From DATJMJ01 sp035503975 (GTDB taxonomy: Bacteria; Actinomycetota; Acidimicrobiia; Acidimicrobiales; Palsa-688), in NCBI GenBank assembly GCA_035503975.1, contig DATJST010000010.1, positions 1-16,837 on the forward strand: a stretch of DNA of 16,837 nt, given 5' to 3'. Both the position numbers and the translations under genes were made by a program. The stretch's first letter is position 1, and every line of letters starts with the position of its first letter. Below the pieces are notes generated by a model. That model ran no database searches and was not told the DNA's origin. It saw nothing but the letters and a program-made list of their open reading frames with translations. This document shows, one piece after another, positions 8,301-13,588 of the stretch.

Positions 8301-8787
8301 CGAGGATGCTGCGCGCCAGTACGGTGACGTTTCCGTACTGCCCACTAGTGCCTTTTTTTACGGATTGGCCCCGGGAGAGGAAGTCGAAGTCACTTTGGAG
8401 GCGGGCTTTTCGCTCTACTTGGCCGTTGACGCCGTGGGCGAAGTGGACGAAGGTGGTTTTCGTTCCGTCTTTTGCCGGTTGAACGGTCAGCCCCGCGTGG
8501 TCACGGTGAAGGACCGCGCGGCCGAGGACATGCGCCCGCGGGGCGAAAAAGCACTCCCCGACAACCCGGCGCACGTGGCTGCCCCCTTTGCCGGCGCTGT
8601 TTCTCTTACTGTCGGGCCCGGCGACAAGGTCGAGGCTGGGCAGACCGTGGCCACCATAGAGGCGATGAAGATGGAAGCCCCCATCACCAGTTCTCTGTCT
8701 GGCACGGTCGAGCGGCTGGCAGTGCCTAAGGTGTCCTCAGTCGAAGGAGGTGACCTTTTGATGGTCATTTCGGTAGGGGCGAGCTAG
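5380..8787 (+). CDS. pyc: Pyruvate carboxylase
   Basis: Biotin enzyme that carboxylates pyruvate to oxaloacetate with ATP and bicarbonate, the main anaplerotic step. At 1135 residues it has the full single-chain layout. The biotin carboxylase domain covers about 1-450 (VANRGEIAIRAF at the N-terminus, Gly-rich ATP loop AAAGGGGRGL near 158-167, EMNPRIQVEHTVTE near 287-300). The carboxyltransferase domain covers about 520-990 (DTTLRDAHQSLLATR from 530, carboxylated lysine in CIKDMAG at Lys704, HLHTHDTAGG). The biotin carrier ends the chain with EAMKMEAP, biotinyl Lys1097. GTG 5380 puts the family's usual N-terminus (RKVLVANRGE) right after the start. An open 72-codon extension to GTG 5164 is Arg/Pro-rich and unlike the family, yet that GTG has an AAGGA site in front of it, so the start deserves checking. 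It is followed after 2 nt by ald. Confidence 0.96.
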   Translation: MRKVLVANRGEIAIRAFRAINELGYTSVAVFPYEDRYSLHRQKADESYEIGERGHPLRAYLDIGGLIEVALSCGADAVYPGYGFLSENPELARACAEAGLTFVGPPAEVLALAGNKVKAKEVAAAAGLPVLRSAGPYVQVDELVRAGGEIGFPVFVKAAAGGGGRGLRRVERQADLAAAAEAAVREAETAFGDPTVFLEEAVLHARHIEVQVLADATGEVVHMFERDCSVQRRHQKVVEIAPAPNLDAGIREKLWADAITFARAVGYRNAGTVEFLLGTDGRYVFIEMNPRIQVEHTVTEEVTDVDLVQSQLQVAAGATLADLGISQSQLQLSGTALQCRITTEDPSRGFRPDTGRVTAYRSPGGHGVRLDGSTYLGADVSPHFDSLLVKLTCRGRTFAEAVSRARRAVREFRIRGVATNIAFLMAVLDEPDFNAGRLTTTFIDERPALLSRSGGADRGTRLLTFIGDVTVNHPNGPAPRVPDPKTKLPPVFRKAAPGEVRSGSRQRLEQLGPGGFARWLREQLPVLVTDTTLRDAHQSLLATRLRTRDIVQAAPYFAHELSQLLSLESWGGATFDVALRFLKEDPWERLAALREAVPNICLQMLIRGRNTVGYTPYPDDVAVAFVNQAARTGVDIFRVFDSLNDTDQVLPALRAVVEAGKLAEGTICYTGDMADPAEHLYTLDYYLKKAEELVLAGSHVLCIKDMAGLLRAPAARTLVSALRSQFDLPVHLHTHDTAGGQLATYLAAIEAGVDAIDGAIGPMAGTTSQPSLGAIVAATDHTSRATGISRQAIEAFEPYWEAVRRLYAPFDIGLPAPTTRVYRHEMPGGQISNLRQQAIALGLGDRYEVVEDLYAVANRILGNIVKVTPSSKVVGDLALYLCGADADIIEFEREPAKFDLPDSVVGFLAGELGVPPGGWPEPFRTKALAGKKLPARDLQLAPEVKAALGDPDVSSREVRQLLSRLLFPGPSREFEDAARQYGDVSVLPTSAFFYGLAPGEEVEVTLEAGFSLYLAVDAVGEVDEGGFRSVFCRLNGQPRVVTVKDRAAEDMRPRGEKALPDNPAHVAAPFAGAVSLTVGPGDKVEAGQTVATIEAMKMEAPITSSLSGTVERLAVPKVSSVEGGDLLMVISVGAS

Positions 8788-8789
8788 AC

Positions 8790-9878
8790 GTGCACGTCGG
8801 CGTCGTGAAAGAGATCAAATCGGCCGAACTGCGGGTGGCGCTGACCCCCGCCGGCACGGCAGAGCTGGTTGCCCGCGGGCACCAGGTGGTGGTGGAGGAG
8901 GGGGCAGGCAACGGATCGGGCTTCCCTGACGCCGCCTATGTGGATGCCGGTGCCACGCTGCAGGGCGACCCGGCAAAGATCTGGGGGACGGTGGACCTGC
9001 TGGTCAAGGTCAAGGAGCCCATTGGGCCCGAGTTGGCGCTGCTGCGCGAGGGACTGGTCCTTTTCACCTACCTCCACCTAGCGGCTGCGCCCGAGCTCAC
9101 CGAGGCGCTGGTGCGCTCTGGCTGCACGGGCGTCGGCTACGAAACTGTGGAAGACGCCCACGGCCGGCTGCCATTGCTCGCGCCGATGAGCGAGATCGCC
9201 GGGCGCTTGGCCGGGCAAGTCGTGGCCCATTACCTGACATCGCCCATGGGTGGGCGCGGCATACTGGCTGGTGGCGCCCCTGGCGTCGCGCCCGCGCGGG
9301 TGCTCGTGCTCGGGGGCGGGGTGGTTGGGGTGTACGCCGCCCGGGTCGCGCGAGGCCTCGGCTCCGACGTGACCATCCTCGAACGTTCGGACGAACGGCT
9401 GCGGTACCTCGACGAGCGCTTCGAAGGGTCTGTCCGCTGCCTCATGTCCGACGCCCATAGCGTCATCGAGCAGCTGTCCTCGAACGACGCGGTCATCGGG
9501 GCCGTCCTCGTGCCCGGCGCCGCAGCCCCCAAGCTCATCACCCGGGCGATGCTGAGCTCCATGCCGACGCGCTCGATCATCGTCGATGTCGCCATCGACC
9601 AGGGCGGCTGCACCGAGACATCCCGGCCGACCACCCACGAGCAGCCGACGTACCTGGTAGACGACGTGGTGCACTACTGCGTCGCCAACATGCCCGGAGC
9701 GGTGCCGGTCACCTCTACGAGGGCGCTGACAAATGCCACACTGCCCTACGTCCTCCGCCTGGCCGACCTGGGGCTCGAGCAGTACTGCGCCACGGACTCC
9801 GGGTTCGCAAAAGGGGTGAACGTGCGCGACCGTGCCGTCGTGCACCCGGCCGTTGCCGCCAGCTACCGCGCGGCCTAG
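8790..9878 (+). CDS. ald: Alanine dehydrogenase
   Basis: NAD-dependent oxidative deamination of L-alanine to pyruvate and ammonium, reversible. The product is 362 residues, near the usual 370. Residues known in the Mycobacterium tuberculosis enzyme fall at the same numbers here: Arg15 (ELRVALTP), Lys75 (LVKVKEP), His96 (TYLHLA) and Asp270 (VDVAIDQGG). The Rossmann motif is LGGGVVG at 174-180. The start GTG 8790 lies 2 nt after the pyc stop, so the two genes are almost certainly co-transcribed; the ribosome site is poor and coupling is likely. The pairing makes sense: alanine to pyruvate to oxaloacetate. The NADP transhydrogenase alpha subunit is the nearest relative, but the length, the catalytic residues and the absence of a beta-subunit partner favour Ald. 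Confidence 0.94.
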   Translation: MHVGVVKEIKSAELRVALTPAGTAELVARGHQVVVEEGAGNGSGFPDAAYVDAGATLQGDPAKIWGTVDLLVKVKEPIGPELALLREGLVLFTYLHLAAAPELTEALVRSGCTGVGYETVEDAHGRLPLLAPMSEIAGRLAGQVVAHYLTSPMGGRGILAGGAPGVAPARVLVLGGGVVGVYAARVARGLGSDVTILERSDERLRYLDERFEGSVRCLMSDAHSVIEQLSSNDAVIGAVLVPGAAAPKLITRAMLSSMPTRSIIVDVAIDQGGCTETSRPTTHEQPTYLVDDVVHYCVANMPGAVPVTSTRALTNATLPYVLRLADLGLEQYCATDSGFAKGVNVRDRAVVHPAVAASYRAA

Positions 9879-9880
9879 GT

Positions 9881-9914
9881 CCTCCGCCCACCGCCGTCCT
9901 CCGCCCACCGCCGA
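9881..9914 (+). repeat. 17-bp tandem repeat after ald
   Basis: CCTCCGCCCACCGCCGT at 9881-9897 is followed directly by a copy at 9898-9914 differing only in the last base. It starts 2 nt after the ald stop codon. No function is evident. Confidence 0.85.
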
Positions 9915-9919
9915 AATCT

Positions 9920-9938
9920 CCCGAAAGTTCTTGGGTTT
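9920..9938 (+). terminator. Weak terminator-like hairpin after pyc-ald
   Basis: CCCGA (9920-9924) can pair with TTGGG (9931-9935), including one G-T pair, followed by TTT. The stem is short and the T-tract minimal, so it is only a weak candidate for the operon end. Confidence 0.25.
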
Positions 9939-9941
9939 CGC

Positions 9942-9947
9942 TACCCT
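9942..9947 (+). promoter_or_regulatory. Candidate -10 box (TACCCT) before the NERD-like gene
   Basis: TACCCT has the TAnnnT form seen before other genes here. A start of transcription near 9954 would give a leader of about 85-125 nt containing the dyads at 9965-10070. No clear -35 is visible. Confidence 0.35.
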
Positions 9948-9964
9948 GTCCCCCTGCTCGTAAA

Positions 9965-10175
9965 CATTCAGCCTATTGGGAGGGGAAAAGGCCGAAAGGG
10001 CGGTACCCGGTGCTTAATGACGACGAAAACCGGATGAATGCTCAAGGCAGGCGCCAAGAATGGCGATGCCCCTGAAATGCGGGTGCCGAACCATCATCAA
10101 TTGCCCCTGAGGTTGCTGGCTGATGGTAGCCCGCCCGGTGGGCGGCGCGACGAGGCGCCCAGGGTTCGCACCCTG
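9965..10175 (+). ncRNA. Hairpin-rich leader / 5' region of the NERD-like gene
   Basis: A stem CATTCAGCC (9965-9973) with GGATGAATG (10032-10040) gives 8 pairs and one G-A mismatch and closes a purine-rich interior. Next comes GGCA..CGCCA / TGGCG.TGCC (10046-10070, loop AGAA), then ACCATCA / TGATGGT (10090-10127), CCGCCC / GGGCGG (10131-10145), GGCGC / GCGCC (10144-10159) and CAGGGT / ACCCTG (10160-10175). The right half overlaps the annotated start of the coding frame. Either the leader extends into the gene or the true start is further downstream. No known RNA family is recognised. Confidence 0.3.
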
Positions 10176-10781
10176 TACCAAGGCGCAGGCCTTCCCGGCG
10201 GCCGGGAGGGCGTGGTCAAAGCCCGCTTGAGCATCCTGCTCGCTGCATTGGGCGAGCTGCCCGCGCCGGCGGATGCGCCTCGACAAGGCCAGGGGCTGAG
10301 CCGCCTTTTGGACGCAATGTGCCCGTCGGGGTCAGTGGTCCTGCATGGCAAGTCGGTGCCGGGCTTCGCCCTGCCGTTGGAGCACATCGTGGTCGCTCCT
10401 CGCGGGCTCGTCGTTGTCAGCCCGTACTGGGTCGAGCGCGACCGCTTGGCCTCTCCCGCCGGCCAGCCGGCGCAGGTCGTCAGGTTGCGCGCGAACGCCC
10501 GCTCTCGGAGCCGTTCGTTTGCAGTGCGCGAGACGCTGCGGCGCGCGAGCGCCCTGCGCGGTTGGTTGGCCAGTACCGCGTGGGAAGGTACGACAGTATG
10601 GGCAGCGGTATGCTCCGCCCCTGCTCTCGGGCCACCGACGGCACCTCCAGTGACCATCGGCGACCTGTGGGTCGGCCATATCGAGCGGCTGCCTTCCTGG
10701 TTGGGCAGCGGCCCCGCGCTGGTCCAGGCTGAGCGAGAACGGCTCGCCCGGTTCCTGGGGTTGGAACTGGCGACCAGCTGA
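10038..10781 (+). CDS. NERD-like domain protein lacking the catalytic motif
   Basis: A 247-residue soluble protein with no signal peptide. Residues about 98-135 (VVLHGKSVPG, then LEHIVVAPRGLVVVSPYW) align by eye with the core of NERD (nuclease-related) domains, where one expects a pattern like IDHIVVGPxGVFVIDAK. The later stretch TVWAAVCSAP (186-195) resembles the second conserved strand. The nuclease signature D/E-x-K after the strand is replaced by SPY (128-130), so nuclease activity is doubtful. The start is uncertain: ATG 10038 and ATG 10077 are in frame, neither has a good ribosome site, and the first 50 residues are not conserved-looking. The gene stands alone between pyc-ald and pyk. 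The family call is from memory of motifs and only moderately sure. Confidence 0.55.
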   Translation: MLKAGAKNGDAPEMRVPNHHQLPLRLLADGSPPGGRRDEAPRVRTLYQGAGLPGGREGVVKARLSILLAALGELPAPADAPRQGQGLSRLLDAMCPSGSVVLHGKSVPGFALPLEHIVVAPRGLVVVSPYWVERDRLASPAGQPAQVVRLRANARSRSRSFAVRETLRRASALRGWLASTAWEGTTVWAAVCSAPALGPPTAPPVTIGDLWVGHIERLPSWLGSGPALVQAERERLARFLGLELATS

Positions 10782-10810
10782 CGAGCCTGAAGACAGGGCC
10801 CACGCTCGTC
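10780..10810 (+). terminator. Dyad at the end of the NERD-like gene
   Basis: GACGAGC (10780-10786) and GCTCGTC (10804-10810) form a perfect 7-bp dyad with a 17-nt loop, overlapping the TGA stop. No T-tract follows, so a terminator role is tentative. Confidence 0.3.
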
Positions 10811-10878
10811 GGGCTCCCCATTGTCGCCGCTAGCTGGGTCGATGTCACTGCGCGCTCCAGATCGGCAATGCTGGGGGA

Positions 10879-12408
10879 GTGACCTACGCCGAACCAAGGC
10901 CGTCAACGGCGCCGGGCCCGGGTAACCGCCATTCGGCCCCCAAGCGTCTCAAGTCCAACCCGGCCCGCCGCTACCTGGAAGATGACCGCCGCCGCACCCG
11001 TGTCGTGGCCACGATCGGGCCTGCGTCAGACCAGCCCAGCGTGCTCAGTGCCATGCAGGATGCCGGCATGGACGTGGCCCGCCTGCCCCTGGCTCACGGT
11101 TCGATCGACGATGCCGTGGCTCGGCTCCGGCGAGTTCGCGAGGCTGCCCCAGACGTAAGCGTACTGGTGGACCTGCCGGGGCCGAAGATCCGCACGACCC
11201 CCTTTCCCGAGGGCGGGGTACTGCTCGCGACCGGCACCGAGATCCTGCTCGCACCGCACGGGCTGGCGCCGCGCAGCGATGCCACGACGATCGGCGTCTC
11301 GGTGCCCGAGCTCGTCGCCACGCTCAACGAGGGTGACCGGGTCGCCCTGGGCGATGGCGGCGTGGCGCTGGTGGCCGAGGAGCGTGACGGCGAGTACATC
11401 AGGGCTCGCGTTGTCGGGGGCGGCAGGGTCCAGGGCAGGCCCGGTGTGACGGCCCCGGCGTCGCGCCTGCCGCTCAGGACGCCCACACCCGAGGATCTCG
11501 AGCGGCTGGAGGTCCTGCTCGCCGAGGGCATAGAGGGCGTGGCGGTGTCGTTCGTGCGTACCGCGAGCGATCTCGAGACGGTGCGCATCCTGTGCGCTGG
11601 CCTCGTGCAGGTGTGCGCCAAGATGGAGACACCCGAGGCGCTCGACGACATGGAAAATATCCTCCAGGTCGCTGACACGGTCATGGTGGCCCGCGGTGAC
11701 CTTGGCGTGCGGGTGGACCTCGAAGACGTTCCGCACATCCAAAAAAAGCTGATCCGTTCGTCGGTGGCGTGGGGGCGCCCGGTCATCACCGCCACCCAGA
11801 TGCTCGAGTCGATGGTCACGTCACCGGTGCCGACACGTGCCGAAGTGACCGACGTCGCCAACGCCGTGTTCGACGGGACGAGCGCGGTGATGCTCTCTGG
11901 CGAGTCGGCGATCGGGGTCGACCCTGTGAACGCAGTTGCCACCATGGCCCGCATCGCCCGCCGGGCGGACCGCGAGTTCGACAGCTACGCCTGGGGGCGC
12001 AACCTCCCCGCGCAGAACTTTGCCAGCCAGGGTAGCTCGGGTGCCCGCATCACGGCGGCTATCGGAGCGGCCGCTTGGCGCGCATCTGTTGAGGAGAGGG
12101 CCGCCGTGATCGTGGCTTGCACAAATTCGGGCGCGACAGCCCGAGCCATCGCCCGCTTCAGGCCAGCGGCCCCGATCGTCGCCGCCACCCCGCACCCGTT
12201 GACGGCGCGTCAGCTCACCACGAGCTGGGGCATGGACACCGTGATCGTGCCGGAGGCCAAAAGCACCGACGAGGCGGTAGCTGTGAGCCTGGAAGCGGTG
12301 CGGGCGGCGGGCTACGCCAAGCCCGGCGACGTCGCCGTCATTTTGGCCGGTTCGTTGCGAGACCCCGAACCGGTCACAGATACGCTGCGTTTGGTGCGTA
12401 TTTACTAG
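10879..12408 (+). CDS. pyk: Pyruvate kinase, divergent
   Basis: Transfers phosphate from phosphoenolpyruvate to ADP, the last step of glycolysis. At 509 residues it has an extra N-terminal segment of about 38 residues, rich in Pro and basic residues, before the usual RTRVVATIGPAS (40-50). The active-site core is intact: DLPGPKIR (98-105), AKMETPEAL (247-255, Lys248 and Glu250), VARGDLG (270-276, Asp274), ITATQMLESM (303-312), TRAEVTDVANAVFDGT (319-334) and a C-terminal domain. The Lys of GPKIR is the residue type found in potassium-independent enzymes. Most unusual is RLPLAHG at 68-74, where nearly all pyruvate kinases have RLNFSHG; the Asn and Ser that help bind the monovalent cation are Pro and Ala. 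The start is GTG 10879: GGGGGA abuts it and AATGCT lies 6 nt upstream, suggesting a leaderless or nearly leaderless message. It is probably monocistronic. Confidence 0.9.
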   Translation: MTYAEPRPSTAPGPGNRHSAPKRLKSNPARRYLEDDRRRTRVVATIGPASDQPSVLSAMQDAGMDVARLPLAHGSIDDAVARLRRVREAAPDVSVLVDLPGPKIRTTPFPEGGVLLATGTEILLAPHGLAPRSDATTIGVSVPELVATLNEGDRVALGDGGVALVAEERDGEYIRARVVGGGRVQGRPGVTAPASRLPLRTPTPEDLERLEVLLAEGIEGVAVSFVRTASDLETVRILCAGLVQVCAKMETPEALDDMENILQVADTVMVARGDLGVRVDLEDVPHIQKKLIRSSVAWGRPVITATQMLESMVTSPVPTRAEVTDVANAVFDGTSAVMLSGESAIGVDPVNAVATMARIARRADREFDSYAWGRNLPAQNFASQGSSGARITAAIGAAAWRASVEERAAVIVACTNSGATARAIARFRPAAPIVAATPHPLTARQLTTSWGMDTVIVPEAKSTDEAVAVSLEAVRAAGYAKPGDVAVILAGSLRDPEPVTDTLRLVRIY

Positions 12409-12524
12409 GCTTACCGGCGCCTTGCACGTGAACCTGTGGGCGGGAGGTTTCGTCGCGACGGGCTGGTCGTGGCTGCCCCCGCGGGCTCCCGTGCCTGGTG
12501 CCAAAGAGCCGGTATGCCGCGCCG

Positions 12525-12596
12525 CCGGCCTTGATGTGCCAACCGGCCTTGATGTGCCAACCGGCCTTGATGTGCCCACCGGCCTTGATGGGGCCG
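12525..12596 (+). repeat. 18-bp tandem repeat, four copies
   Basis: CCGGCCTTGATGTGCCAA occurs at 12525-12542 and 12543-12560, with one change at 12561-12578 and a diverged fourth copy at 12579-12596. Copies 2-4 are preceded by A, so ACCGGCC is repeated, and its complement GGCCGGT lies just downstream at 12592-12598. Confidence 0.93.
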
Positions 12597-12622
12597 GTGC
12601 GTTCGATCGGCGCACCGGCCCC
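12590..12622. terminator. Strong 12-bp hairpin after pyk
   Basis: GGGGCCGGTGCG (12590-12601) and CGCACCGGCCCC (12611-12622) form a perfect 12-bp GC-rich stem with a 9-nt loop. There is no T-tract on either strand, so it could be a U-less terminator, an mRNA 3' stabiliser, or a structure linked to the tandem repeats. Confidence 0.4.
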
Positions 12623-12717
12623 GTCGCTCGGCAGGATGCCGTAGAAAACGTCGGACGCTGGCGTGGCGCGTTGAGCTTTCCTTCGCTGGCGGCGGCCAAC
12701 AAGGAAAAGGCGGTAAC

Positions 12718-12782
12718 CCGGCCAACCGTTGGCCGGACCTGTGCTCGTCCCGCGGCACCGCGGGTTCCTGGTCAAACGTTTG
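12718..12782. promoter_or_regulatory. Palindrome cluster upstream of GT2 (possible operators)
   Basis: Three dyads lie in 65 bp: CCGGCCAAC-C-GTTGGCCGG (12718-12736, perfect 9-bp arms), CCCGCG-GCAC-CGCGGG (12749-12764) and CAAACGTTTG (12773-12782, perfect). The last falls between the proposed -35 and -10 of the GT2 promoter, where a bound dimeric repressor would block transcription. Confidence 0.45.
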
Positions 12783-12797
12783 TTCTGGAGGTAAGCT
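12769..12797 (+). promoter_or_regulatory. Candidate promoter of the GT2 gene
   Basis: TGGTCA (12769-12774) and TAAGCT (12792-12797) are separated by 17 bp, the best -35/-10 pair in the window. Transcription would start near 12804, only a few bases before ATG 12808, so the GGAGG at 12787-12791 would lie outside the mRNA. Confidence 0.5.
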
Positions 12798-12807
12798 CCT
12801 GACAGCG

Positions 12808-13572
12808 ATGACCGAAGAGCAGTGCCTGGTCTCGGTGGTTGTGCCGACCCGCAACGAGGCGCTCAATGTTGCGCCCTTGGTGGGGCGCCTGGCATCTGCC
12901 CTGGCCGCTTTCGAGGGCCGCTGGGAGGTCGTCTTTGTGGACGACTCCGATGACAGCACCCCGAGCAGGGTGACGGCCCTGCAAGGCCGCGCCCTGCCCG
13001 TAGAGCTGCTTCATCGGCTGCCGGGAGAGCGCAAAGGCGGCCTCGGCGGCGCAGTTTGTACTGGCTTCGAGAAGGCCCGGGGTGAGGTGATCGCCGTGAT
13101 GGACGCCGACCTGCAACACCCGCCCGAGGTCCTGCCGGCGCTCATCAGGCCTGTGCTCGAAGGGGAGGTCGACCTGGTCGCCGGGAGCCGCTACACGGCG
13201 AGCGGGACGGCGGGGGGTTTGTCGGGCCCGTGGCGCCACCTCGTTTCCACTGGCTTGCGCCGCCTGGTCCACCTCGCCATAGGTCGCAGCCGCGCCCTTG
13301 ACGACCCGCTGAGCGGCTTGTTCGCCTTCCGGCGCTCGTTGCTCGATGACGCCGCGCTGCGCCCCGACGGTTACAAGATCCTGCTCGAAGTGGTCGTGCG
13401 GTGCCGGCCGGAGAAGGTCGCCAACTATGGCTTCCACTTCGCTCCCCGCCACGCCGGAAACTCCAAAGCGGACCTGCATGAAGGCCTGGTGTTCTTCCGC
13501 CTCGTCTGGCGCCTGGCGCGCGCCGAGCGCCGGCCGTCCCGTTCATTGCTGACGGCCGGTCTCGGCCGCTGA
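12808..13572 (+). CDS. GT2 glycosyltransferase, polyprenol-phosphate mannose synthase-like
   Basis: A 254-residue family 2 glycosyltransferase that most resembles dolichol/polyprenol-phosphate mannose synthases, which move a hexose from a nucleotide sugar to a lipid phosphate at the inner face of the membrane. Motifs: VVPTRNEALNV (11-21), DDSDDST (45-51, nucleotide binding), GGLGGAV (77-83), DADLQHPPE (99-107, metal binding), DDPLSGLFAFRR (165-176) and GYKILLE (188-194, typical of DPM1-like enzymes). There is no C-terminal membrane pair, so it is of the short soluble type. The sugar could be mannose or glucose; sequence alone does not decide. It is convergent with the DUF2079 gene, 16 nt away. 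Lipid-linked sugars made by such enzymes are donors for multi-spanning transferases, which fits that neighbour but is inference. Confidence 0.87.
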   Translation: MTEEQCLVSVVVPTRNEALNVAPLVGRLASALAAFEGRWEVVFVDDSDDSTPSRVTALQGRALPVELLHRLPGERKGGLGGAVCTGFEKARGEVIAVMDADLQHPPEVLPALIRPVLEGEVDLVAGSRYTASGTAGGLSGPWRHLVSTGLRRLVHLAIGRSRALDDPLSGLFAFRRSLLDDAALRPDGYKILLEVVVRCRPEKVANYGFHFAPRHAGNSKADLHEGLVFFRLVWRLARAERRPSRSLLTAGLGR

Positions 13573-13588
13573 GCTACTTGTCGGGCCT

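Larger units (their letters stand above)
12409..12807. other. 399-bp repeat-rich gap between pyk and the GT2 gene
   Basis: No convincing gene. It holds the 18-bp tandem repeat, the 12-bp hairpin, three palindromes and the GT2 promoter listed separately. A plus-strand frame from TTG 12422 to 12802 is open because the 18-bp repeat preserves phase (GLDVPT units), but it has no ribosome site and no recognisable domain. Confidence 0.6.

Noticed and set aside
9992..10010. AAAGGGCGGTACC resembles the T-box antiterminator sequence AGGGTGGNACCGCG.
   Set aside because: The essential TGGN that pairs with the tRNA 3' end is CGGT here, there is no visible Stem I or specifier upstream, and the downstream gene is not an aminoacyl-tRNA synthetase or amino-acid gene.
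10160..10180. CAGGGTTCGCACCCTGTACCA looks like a tRNA T-arm followed by a CCA-like end.
   Set aside because: The loop is one base short, there is no acceptor stem of 7 bp after the T-arm, and no D or anticodon arm fits upstream.
12422..12802. A 126-codon plus-strand frame with GLDVPT repeats ending 5 nt before the GT2 start.
   Set aside because: TTG start without ribosome site, no domain, and its openness is explained by the phase-preserving 18-bp repeat; minus-strand frames over the same area are equally open.
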